Shown here: piece after piece, positions 1 through 4,965 of the stretch | Position numbering within the stretch: the stretch's first letter is position 1 | Layout of the letters: each line of letters starts with the position of its first letter | DNA from: PVC group bacterium (ex Bugula neritina AB1) | GTDB taxonomy: Bacteria; GCA-001730085 | Assembly: GCA_001730085.1 (NCBI GenBank) | Contig: MDLB01000028.1 | Coordinates: 1-6,432 of the forward strand | DNA: 6,432 nucleotides | Direction: 5' to 3' | Program-made: the position numbers and the translations under genes | The notes under the pieces: generated by a model | Told to the model about the DNA's origin: nothing | The model's database searches: none | The model's input: the letters and a program-made list of their open reading frames with translations, nothing else

Positions 1-135
1 GGCTACAGTGCAAACGCTGACCGTAATGCGGGGCGTAATATCTTAGAGGCAGGGCATGCCTTGTTAGCTTGTGGAGAAAATCCGTTAGGAATTTCTATGA
101 AGCAAGAACCCCTAGTTGCTAAAAAAATAGCTTAG
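1..135 (+). CDS. tnpB: C-terminal end of an IS200/IS605-family TnpB (OrfB) RNA-guided nuclease, 5' part outside the window
   Basis: The first reading frame is open from base 1 and gives 44 residues before a TAG stop. It begins [19 protein letters not shown] and continues to ALLACGE. The stretch [11 protein letters not shown] matches the end of the RuvC-like nuclease domain of TnpB, where the Asp of the AD-x-NAA-x-NIL motif (residue 7 here) is the third catalytic acidic residue. It normally lies just after the second CxxC of the zinc ribbon, which would be outside the window. TnpB uses a guide RNA made from the element's own right end to cut DNA at the donor site and favour retention of the transposon. 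The family call rests on this motif plus the right-end hairpin immediately downstream. Whether the full gene is intact cannot be seen. Confidence 0.82.
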   Translation, partial: GYSANADRNAGRNILEAGHALLACGENPLGISMKQEPLVAKKIA

Positions 136-194
136 TAAATCTAGGAATCACCTTCCTTTAGGTAGGTGAGGATGTCAAAGACCGAGACTGCCAG
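136..194 (+). ncRNA. Predicted 3' end of the TnpB guide RNA (omegaRNA/reRNA) with about 16 nt of guide
   Basis: In characterised TnpB systems the guide RNA scaffold covers the 3' end of tnpB and the right end of the element. The guide is the flanking chromosomal sequence directly after the right-end boundary. Applying that layout here, the hairpin at 148-169 is the terminal scaffold stem and the guide would start near 179 (AGACCGAGACTGCCAG). The hairpin is visible; transcription, exact boundary and guide length are inferred from the family. Confidence 0.4.
148..169 (+). repeat. IS right-end hairpin
   Basis: TCACCT (148-153) pairs with AGGTGA (164-169), and CC (155-156) pairs with GG (161-162). 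There is one T-T mismatch and a TTTA loop (157-160). A mismatch or bulge inside a short subterminal hairpin is typical of the structure that the IS200/IS605 Y1 transposase recognises. Confidence 0.75.
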
Positions 195-337
195 TTGATG
201 ATTATTCAGGGCTCCTGGATGGATTGCAAAAAGAACGTAATCCTTGGTTCGCTGAGGTGGCTAGTTTCACTATAAATTCCGATAACGGTGACATTGAGCG
301 TGATGCCAAGAGCGTTGTAGAAGCATACAACAAATAA
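170..337 (+). pseudogene. 5'-truncated gene fragment resembling the C-terminus of shikimate kinase
   Basis: A frame open from the TGA at 167-169 to the TAA at 335-337 encodes RPRLPVDDYSGLLDGL, QKERNPWFAEVASF, TINSDNGDIER and DAKSVVEAYNK. It has no ATG and starts at the IS boundary, so it is the tail of a gene whose 5' part was separated by the insertion. The order RP-x-L, then L-x-x-L-x-x-x-R-x-P-x-(Y/F)-x-E-x-A, then a TI-x-(T/S)-D-like strand and a closing helix, resembles the lid-to-C-terminus part of shikimate kinase (AroK). In that enzyme RPLL is followed by ERNPLYEEIAD and a closing helix. I made this match from memory and give it modest confidence. If correct, the enzyme phosphorylates shikimate at the 3-OH in aromatic amino acid synthesis, and this copy is broken unless the 5' half is intact beyond the IS. 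Confidence 0.45.
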
Positions 338-417
338 ACTTATATTATTATCGAAAATGCCTAAAATCAATAATAAGGATGAAAGTTATCACCGGCGTTA
401 GAATTAACAGCTTTGGA

Positions 418-447
418 TATTATCGATTATATCAGATTTCGATAATA
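418..447. repeat. Perfect 9-bp inverted repeat, with a third copy upstream
   Basis: TATTATCGA (418-426) pairs perfectly with TCGATAATA (439-447) across a 12-base loop. The same TATTATCGA also occurs directly at 346-354, just after the stop of the upstream fragment, so the right arm could pair with either left arm. The sequence supports the structure; no function is known to me. Confidence 0.6.
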
Positions 448-542
448 AAGTTGAATGTGGAAACTATGTGCTCCGGGCGGTGCTAAAATGTTGTTTTTCG
501 TGATTTAAAGGTGTCGCTGGGCACATTATGTATGGCATCTCT

Positions 543-581
543 ATGTCCCTAAAGTTACAAATAGTGTAACTATAAGGACAT
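543..581. repeat. Long imperfect hairpin
   Basis: The outer arms ATGTCC (543-548) and GGACAT (576-581) pair over 6 bp. The inner arms AGTTACA (553-559) and TGTAACT (565-571) pair over 7 bp, with an AATAG loop. Between them is a 4x4 internal segment in which two further pairs can form. There is no T-run, so it does not look like an intrinsic terminator. It may be an RNA element or a site for a dimeric DNA-binding protein. Confidence 0.6.
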
Positions 582-731
582 GCTGAGCCCAAAACTTAGT
601 TGTAAAGATTGATTTTAGGGGCAGAATTTTGCCCTCGAACAGTGTAATATACCTAAACCAGGTGAGATTGAATTTCATGTTTCCTACCCAGTTTGGAGAG
701 CGCTATATTGAGTAATACTAACCTCCGCCAT

Positions 732-757
732 TTATAATCTTGTCTCCAAGATTATAA
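732..757. repeat. Perfect 11-bp hairpin with a TCTC loop
   Basis: TTATAATCTTG (732-742) is the exact reverse complement of CAAGATTATAA (747-757), separated by the four-base loop TCTC. It is the strongest palindrome in the spacer. It lacks a downstream T-run on either strand, so bidirectional termination is possible only in a weak, non-canonical sense. An operator or processing site is equally possible. Confidence 0.65.
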
Positions 758-792
758 GATAATCCATATTTTGCTAAAACTCTCTTTAAAAT

Positions 793-839
793 CTTCCTTT
801 TTAAATCCTGAAACGAGAACAGATAAGGAAGCCTTTTTT
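793..839 (+). terminator. Weak candidate intrinsic terminator
   Basis: CTTCCTT (793-799) pairs with AAGGAAG (825-831), followed by CC and six T residues (834-839). The 25-base loop is far longer than in typical intrinsic terminators and the stem is only 7 bp, so this is a tentative call for a + strand transcript ending before the phrB leader. Confidence 0.25.
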
Positions 840-922
840 ATGCAATGACAATGAGTTATTATTGTAAACATAGCTTTTTTACTTAATAAAGAGATTTACC
901 CAGAATAGAGATAATAGGGTAG

Positions 923-980
923 TTGAAACTTGTGTCTACTAGTTAAGAGTGGAAAACTAAAAATAATATTTAAGGGAAGG
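923..980 (+). promoter_or_regulatory. phrB leader: strong Shine-Dalgarno, weak promoter candidates
   Basis: AAGGGAAGG at 972-980 is a good Shine-Dalgarno sequence, seven bases before the ATG at 988, and it fixes the start codon. Promoter elements are less clear. TTGAAA at 923-928 resembles a -35 box, and TAATAT at 964-969 resembles a -10 box but is too far from it to pair. I therefore call the ribosome-binding site with confidence and the promoter only as a possibility. Confidence 0.55.
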
Positions 981-987
981 CATCGCT

Positions 988-2409
988 ATGACCAAAAAGA
1001 TAGCAATCAACTGGTTTCGTCAAGACTTAAGGTTATCGGATAATCCAGCATTAACAAAAGCGGTAGATCATGAGGCTGTTCTCTCTATCTATATTTTAGA
1101 TGATGATAATGCTGGCAATCACTTGATGGGCGCTGCAAGTCGATGGTGGTTGCATTATTCATTAAAAGCACTAAATGCGTCATTGAGTAATAATCTCTCA
1201 GTATATCAAGGTGATCCACAAACAATTTTAGATGATATTATTAAGCGTTTTGATATTGAAGATGTGTATTGGAACAGGTGTTATGAACCATGGCGCATCC
1301 ACCGTGACACTCTTATTAAGGAGCGTCTCAAGAGTCAGGGCGTAAAGGTTTATACATACAATGGCTCATTATTGTGGGAGCCTTGGAATATTCAAAAAGA
1401 CGATGGAACGCCTTATAAAGTTTTCACACCCTTTTATCGTAGAGCTTGTTTTAATACGGAAGCCCCTAGGGCTCCGTTGCCAAAACCTGAGAGTGTTAAC
1501 TATATTAATGATAAAAATCACTTAGGTATTGATGCACTAGAGCTGTTGCCCAAAATACCATGGGATAAAAAACTTGAGCCTCATTGGGATATTGGTGAAG
1601 AAGGTGCGCGTAGAAGGTTTGAAACTTTTGTTGATGAAGGACTTTCTTTTTATAAAGAGGGGCGTAATCTTCCTGCAAAGCCTTATGTTTCCGCCTTATC
1701 AGCCTATCTACATTTTGGAGAGATATCTCCTAATCAACTATGGCATGCTGTTAAAAGTATTGGTAATGATAAACATATTCAAAACTTTTGTAGTCAGTTA
1801 GGTTGGCGGGAATTTTCGTATAGTCAGATTTATCATAATCCCGAATTACCACGCAAAAATCTACAGTCGAAATTTGATATGTTCCCATGGGGGGAAAACT
1901 CAGATCACTTAGAGGCATGGCAAAGAGGAAATACGGGTATACCCATGGTGGATGCTGGTATGCGTGAACTTTGGCAAACAGGTTATATGCATAATCGGGT
2001 TCGAATGATTGTTGGTTCTTTTTTAGTAAAAAACCTTAGGCTACATTGGCATCACGGGGAGCGTTGGTTTTGGGACACACTTATTGATGCTGATATTGCT
2101 AATAATAGTGCGAGTTGGCAATGGATTGCTGGATGTGGTGCTGATGCCGCTCCTTATTTTCGTATTTTTAATCCAGTCACACAAGGTCAGAATTTTGATC
2201 CCGATGGTGAATATGTTCGTCAATATATACCTGAGATTGCTTCTTTGCCCAATAAATACCTTTTTAACCCATGGGAAGCTCCAGAGCTTATTTTAAAAGG
2301 AGCGAATATTAAGCTTGGATCAACTTATCCCTATCCTATTGTTGATCTTAAAAGGTCACGTGAGTTAGCACTTAAGGCCTTTCAATCTTTAAAACAGAAC
2401 GAGATTTGA
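988..2409 (+). CDS. phrB: Deoxyribodipyrimidine photolyase (class I CPD photolyase)
   Basis: Uses blue or near-UV light and FADH- to split cyclobutane pyrimidine dimers in DNA (EC 4.1.99.3); cytoplasmic. At 473 aa it is full length (E. coli PhrB is 472). Residues 1 to about 135 form the antenna-binding alpha/beta domain, opening INWFRQDLRLSDNPAL. Residues about 200-470 form the FAD-binding helical domain. Aligned from memory to E. coli, the electron-transfer Trp triad is present as W301, W354 and W377, the FAD-contact Asn as N373, and the dimer-pocket residues W273, N336, M340 and W379. N336 and M340 favour CPD over (6-4) activity, because (6-4) enzymes have His there. Two deviations stand out: the FAD-phosphate loop GTSR is replaced by YVSA (233-236), and the Glu equivalent to E. 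coli E274 is Q270. The start is supported by AAGGGAAGG seven bases upstream. It appears monocistronic. Base composition is clearly less AT-rich than the genes that follow. Confidence 0.95.
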   Translation: MTKKIAINWFRQDLRLSDNPALTKAVDHEAVLSIYILDDDNAGNHLMGAASRWWLHYSLKALNASLSNNLSVYQGDPQTILDDIIKRFDIEDVYWNRCYEPWRIHRDTLIKERLKSQGVKVYTYNGSLLWEPWNIQKDDGTPYKVFTPFYRRACFNTEAPRAPLPKPESVNYINDKNHLGIDALELLPKIPWDKKLEPHWDIGEEGARRRFETFVDEGLSFYKEGRNLPAKPYVSALSAYLHFGEISPNQLWHAVKSIGNDKHIQNFCSQLGWREFSYSQIYHNPELPRKNLQSKFDMFPWGENSDHLEAWQRGNTGIPMVDAGMRELWQTGYMHNRVRMIVGSFLVKNLRLHWHHGERWFWDTLIDADIANNSASWQWIAGCGADAAPYFRIFNPVTQGQNFDPDGEYVRQYIPEIASLPNKYLFNPWEAPELILKGANIKLGSTYPYPIVDLKRSRELALKAFQSLKQNEI

Positions 2410-2549
2410 GTAATATAGGGCACGGAGGGAAAATAAAAGCAGGAGGAGGGTTAAATCTAACCATTAAAGTAGATTTCCTCATAAATTATATATGTATATT
2501 GATAATTAAAATAATTTAATAAATTTATTTCTCATATTAAAATTTATAT
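2410..2549. other. AT-rich spacer with a hairpin after phrB
   Basis: GAGG (2446-2449) and AAATCT (2453-2458) pair with AGATTT (2471-2476) and CCTC (2477-2480), leaving a three-base bulge and a 12-base loop. It may end or stabilise the phrB transcript, but no T-run follows. From about 2480 the sequence becomes almost pure A and T, marking the change in composition from phrB to the zinc-finger array. Confidence 0.4.
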
Positions 2550-2664
2550 ATGTTTAAAATATTAATAAATATCATTTTAACTGTTTATTCTTTCCATTCT
2601 GTTTTTCCAAGGTCCTTCATCTCTATATACCTCTCAATCATCTAAGTCCTTAACAAGCTCTTAA
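2550..2664 (+). pseudogene. Collapsed zeroth copy of the zinc-finger gene: signal-like start joined to the family tail
   Basis: An ATG at 2550 opens a 31-codon frame beginning MFKILINIILTVYSFHSVFP. This matches the design of the first 20 residues of the two intact genes, which start MFNIIFLNILF and also end V-x-P. Seven of the 20 positions are identical. Directly after it, the DNA from about 2610 matches the last codons of the intact genes and reads GPSSLYTSQSS, but in the +1 frame relative to the ATG. The ATG frame ends at the TAA at 2643-2645 and the tail frame at 2662-2664. The whole linker and finger region is missing. The simplest reading is deletion of the middle of an older tandem copy. 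It could still make a 31-residue hydrophobic peptide; I see no evidence that it does. Confidence 0.6.
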
Positions 2665-2744
2665 GAACTTTTCTTCTAATAAAATCTTTCTCATCTAGAC
2701 ATTTAAAACCTACTCATCATAAATTTAGACGAACAAATCTCCAT
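2616..2744 (+). repeat. 3' flank repeat, first copy (partner at 4581-4719)
   Basis: These 129 bases and the 139 bases at 4581-4719 are the same sequence apart from one 10-base indel and two substitutions. The repeat spans the last codons of the zinc-finger gene and about 100 bases after its stop. Such close identity in largely untranslated DNA indicates recent tandem duplication. The 10-base indel lies at a short direct repeat (CAATCATC twice), which suggests replication slippage. Confidence 0.9.
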
Positions 2745-2790
2745 TTTTTAACTAAATAATAATAGAAATATTTATATTATTATTAAAATA

Positions 2791-2889
2791 AAATATTTAC
2801 TTTTTTATTTTAATATAATAAAATATATAAATCATATATAGTTTATTTTTTAGCTTCATTTTTTTATAAAAATTTAAATTTCCTTAATT
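2791..2889 (+). promoter_or_regulatory. Shared AT-rich leader with TATAAT, upstream of the 576-aa gene
   Basis: This leader is repeated, with small changes, at 4866-4965 before the second gene. Both contain ATTTTAATATAAT with a consensus TATAAT (2814-2819), 70 bases before the ATG. TATATAAA follows at 2824-2831, and a TTTATTTTTTAGC block comes further on. No clear -35 box and no Shine-Dalgarno sequence are present before the ATG, in contrast to phrB. Conservation between copies supports a functional leader, but TATATAAA also fits a eukaryotic TATA box, so the type of promoter is uncertain. Confidence 0.45.
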
Positions 2890-4620
2890 ATGTTTAATAT
2901 TATTTTTCTAAATATATTATTTTTTTTTATTTCTTCTAATGTTTTACCATTATCTATAGAAAGCTCTTTCTTAAGAGAAACAAGCTCTAAAAAGACTGAA
3001 GAAGCTAATTATAACCCACCAATCTCACCTCATGACGAAGATTATGATAACTCATCAACACGAATTAAAGCCATTTTAGACTCTCTCTTAAATGACAAAA
3101 GTTTAGACTATCTCTCAAGTAAAATAGCTAATGATAACCGACCAACCTCATCTAAACCGTTCCAAGTTATACCTACAGATTCAAATTCTCCTTCTCCTAC
3201 CCCAACTAGTCCAAATTCAGGAATTACAACCCCTACCTTTACCTTCTCACCTATACCGTTCAAAGCTATATCTACAGATTCAAATCCTCCTTTTCCTACC
3301 CCATCTACTCATTCAGAAGAATATCTATCAAAATATCTATCAAATTTACCTCCTTCACCATTATCAAAAAGTTCACCCGTAAACACTACTTCCACACACT
3401 CCACTTCAAAAAAAAACACTCCTCCAAATTCACCTTCATCTTCTCAACCTTCTATCCGTTTGCCAAATCAACGTCCTAACCCTATTCAAGAACCCGAACA
3501 TATAGCGGTAATAGCTAGTAGCCTAAAAAGAAAAGAATCAGAACCTAATCTAGAAAGCAAATGTCCTCGCTTACTACCTGGCACTAAATCTCAATCTATA
3601 AAAAAATCCGCTTTAAATTCAGGTGAAAAAATCTATTCTTGCCCTACTTGCAAAAAAGTTTTCTCAAGCTATGCTGACCTTAAAAGACATATGGATACTA
3701 ATACTAATAATGATAATATTTCTGAGGCTTTCGTCTGTAAATATTGTTCAAAAATCTTTAAGAGAAAACATAATTTAAAGGCTCATCTAACAAAGCACCA
3801 CTCAGATGAAATCACTTCTTCAGGTGAGAACATTGAAGCTATTATGTCTAGTGCAGTAAAGGAAAGCCTCAAATTTATATGTTATATATGTAAAATTAAT
3901 TATTCATCTATAAAAGACTTAAATAAACATATCTATACTAAACACAAAAAAACTTTTACATGTCACCTTTGTTCAAAAAAATTTAAATCTGACTCTACTC
4001 TAAATTCCCATATTAGTTTCGATCACAAAAAAACTCTAATTCCTTTATTGCCAAAATCTACTCTAGAAAGCAAATTTCCTCGCTTACTACCTGGAGCTGA
4101 ATCTCAATCTATAAAAAACCCCGCTTTAAATTCAGATGAAAAAATCTATTCTTGCCCTATTCGCAAAAAAGTTTATAAAAAAAATCATCTAACTCAACAT
4201 ATAAAAACTCATACCAATCGATATCCTTGCTCTATTTGCAAAAAAAATTTCTCAAGACCTGATTCCCTTAAAAGACATATGAATACTCATAATAATAATA
4301 TGTCTGAGGCTTTCGTCTGTAAATATTGTTCAAAAATCTTTCAGAGAAAAGATACTTTAAAGGCTCATCTAAACAATCTCCACTCAGATGAAATCACTTC
4401 TTCAGGTGAGAACATTGAAGCTATTATGTCTAGTGCAGTAAAGGAAAGCGTCACATTTATATGTTATATATGTAACATTAAATATTCATCTATAAAAGAT
4501 TTCAACAAACATATCGATACTGAACACAACATTAGTTTAAATCACAACAAAACTCTAAGGCCTTTATTGCCAAAAGTTTCTTCATCTCTATATACCTCTC
4601 AATCATCTCAATCATCCTAA
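2890..4620 (+). CDS. Putative exported protein with Pro/Ser/Thr-rich linker and eight C2H2-type zinc fingers
   Basis: I recognise the domains but not a named gene. Residues 1-20 are a hydrophobic signal-peptide-like or anchor segment without Lys or Arg; the first charge is E24. Residues about 85-200 are a Pro/Ser/Thr-rich, probably disordered linker with a partial internal repeat (PFQVIPTDSNS, PFKAISTDSNP). The fingers follow: C251/C254/H267/N271 (last ligand lost), C283/C286/H299/H303, C331/C334/H347/H352, C358/C361/H374/H379, C422/R425/H437/H441 (Cys lost), C447/C450/H463/H467, C477/C480/H493/H498 and C525/C528/H541/H546. Residues 221-389 and 392-562 are tandem duplicates. The tail contains SLYTSQSSQSS. 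Krueppel/TFIIIA-type tandem fingers normally bind DNA or RNA in eukaryotes; bacterial Ros/MucR proteins have one, different finger. Export to a eukaryotic host and nucleic-acid binding there are inferences. There is no Shine-Dalgarno sequence; the start is chosen because it is conserved in the neighbouring paralogue. Composition is far more AT-rich than phrB, with few G on the coding strand. Confidence 0.8.
   Translation: MFNIIFLNILFFFISSNVLPLSIESSFLRETSSKKTEEANYNPPISPHDEDYDNSSTRIKAILDSLLNDKSLDYLSSKIANDNRPTSSKPFQVIPTDSNSPSPTPTSPNSGITTPTFTFSPIPFKAISTDSNPPFPTPSTHSEEYLSKYLSNLPPSPLSKSSPVNTTSTHSTSKKNTPPNSPSSSQPSIRLPNQRPNPIQEPEHIAVIASSLKRKESEPNLESKCPRLLPGTKSQSIKKSALNSGEKIYSCPTCKKVFSSYADLKRHMDTNTNNDNISEAFVCKYCSKIFKRKHNLKAHLTKHHSDEITSSGENIEAIMSSAVKESLKFICYICKINYSSIKDLNKHIYTKHKKTFTCHLCSKKFKSDSTLNSHISFDHKKTLIPLLPKSTLESKFPRLLPGAESQSIKNPALNSDEKIYSCPIRKKVYKKNHLTQHIKTHTNRYPCSICKKNFSRPDSLKRHMNTHNNNMSEAFVCKYCSKIFQRKDTLKAHLNNLHSDEITSSGENIEAIMSSAVKESVTFICYICNIKYSSIKDFNKHIDTEHNISLNHNKTLRPLLPKVSSSLYTSQSSQSS
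3550..4056 (+). repeat. Internal tandem duplication, unit A of the 576-aa gene
   Basis: Codes for LESKCPRLLPG to PLLPK and contains fingers 1-4. It pairs with unit B at 4063-4575. A 69-base stretch (CACTCAGATG to AAGGAAAGC) encoding the linker between the second and third fingers of each unit is identical in both units. Relative to B, unit A has one finger where B has two at its start, and has an extra finger (C358 to H379) near its end. Confidence 0.88.
4063..4575 (+). repeat. Internal tandem duplication, unit B of the 576-aa gene
   Basis: Codes for LESKFPRLLPG to PLLPK and contains fingers 5-8. The first finger of unit A reads like the start of B finger 5 joined to the end of B finger 6, as expected from unequal recombination or deletion between adjacent fingers. 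The fourth finger of A is absent from B, where the flanking ISFDHKKTL and ISLNHNKTL segments mark the junction. Confidence 0.88.
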
Positions 4621-4719
4621 GTCCTTAAAAAGCTCTTAAGAACTTTTCTTCTAATAAAATCTTTCTCATCTAGACATTTAAAACCTACTCATCATAAATT
4701 TAGACGAACAAACCTCCAT
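4581..4719 (+). repeat. 3' flank repeat, second copy (partner at 2616-2744)
   Basis: Covers the last 13 codons and stop of the 576-aa gene and about 100 bases beyond it. It differs from the first copy by a 10-base indel and two substitutions. The similarity to the first copy stops at 4719, after which the two loci diverge completely until the shared leader begins. Confidence 0.9.
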
Positions 4720-4965
4720 ATTCAAATGATTCATCGGCGACAAGCCTTAGATTCTTCAGGACCTTTAAATATTCACTCAAAGTATACCTATATATCCAAA
4801 GTGAAAACCTCAAAAGATATCTCATAAAAATCTAATCGATATTATAAATAATATTTTTTTAAATAAAATATTTACTTTTTAATTTTAATATAATACAATA
4901 TATAAAACATATATATATTTTATTTTTTAGCCCACGTTTTTTATAAAAATTCAGATTGCTTTATT
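4621..4965 (+). other. Spacer between the two zinc-finger genes
   Basis: The first 99 bases belong to the 3' flank repeat. About 4720-4840 is unique sequence, absent from the equivalent place before the first gene. About 4866-4965 is the shared AT-rich leader. The frame directly following the TAA of the 576-aa gene stays open for 68 codons, to the TAA at 4825-4827. It reads KSFSSRHL, HHKFRRTNLHIQMIH and DSSGPLNIHSKYTY, which looks vaguely like finger sequence that has lost its cysteines. It has no start codon of its own near the front and is treated as a decayed extension, not a gene. Confidence 0.45.
4866..4965 (+). promoter_or_regulatory. Shared AT-rich leader with TATAAT, upstream of the 369-aa gene
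   Basis: Second copy of the leader at 2791-2889. TATAAT lies at 4889-4894, 71 bases before the ATG, and TATATAAA at 4899-4906. No Shine-Dalgarno sequence precedes the ATG (the preceding bases are AGATTGCTTTATT). Each zinc-finger gene therefore seems to carry its own promoter and to be transcribed separately. Confidence 0.45.

Larger units (their letters stand above)
1..178 (+). mobile_element. Right-hand end of an IS200/IS605-type insertion sequence
   Basis: The tnpB stop is followed after 12 bases by an imperfect hairpin and then by GATGTCAA. This is the usual architecture of the right end of single-strand-transposing IS605 elements, which carry subterminal hairpins instead of terminal inverted repeats and make no target duplication. 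I place the probable boundary after TCAA at 178, because a different, protein-like reading frame continues immediately afterwards; the true cleavage point could be a few bases either side. The left end, and any tnpA, lie outside the window. Confidence 0.7.
338..987. other. 650-base spacer without a convincing gene; hairpins, decayed coding scraps and the phrB leader
   Basis: No reading frame with a ribosome-binding site and more than about 35 codons is present. Several short stretches read like protein but sit in different frames broken by stops. Examples are KLSPALELTALDIIDYIRF (about 382-441), FDNKVECGNYVLRAVLKC (about 439-492) and IPKPGEIEFHVSYPVWRALY (about 651-710). This suggests one or more decayed genes, but I recognise no family. 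Three strong inverted repeats (418-447, 543-581, 732-757) and a weak terminator-like repeat (793-839) are listed separately. The last 70 bases hold the phrB leader. Confidence 0.5.

Noticed and set aside
379-486. 35-codon frame starting MKVITGVRINSF
   Set aside because: The only purine-rich site is directly against the ATG, the composition is not convincing, and it overlaps the 418-447 hairpin and other scraps in different frames.
770-840. tRNA-like stretch on the - strand (GTTTCAGGATTTA)
   Set aside because: A T-loop-like string is present but no matching acceptor, D-arm or anticodon arm can be folded.
1574-1801. Open frame on the + strand inside phrB
   Set aside because: Lies wholly inside the well-supported phrB gene in another frame; no ribosome-binding site and no protein-like motif.
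2041-2223. Open frame on the - strand inside phrB
   Set aside because: Antisense to the most conserved part of phrB; explained by its codon content.
2084-2296. Second + strand frame inside phrB
   Set aside because: Out-of-frame shadow of phrB rich in hydrophobic codons; no independent evidence.
3131-3382. Open frame in the linker of the 576-aa gene
   Set aside because: A shadow of the low-complexity Pro/Ser/Thr repeat read in another frame.
3550-4575. CRISPR array or other short-repeat array
   Set aside because: The two long units encode protein in frame and there are no short regularly spaced repeats with unique spacers.
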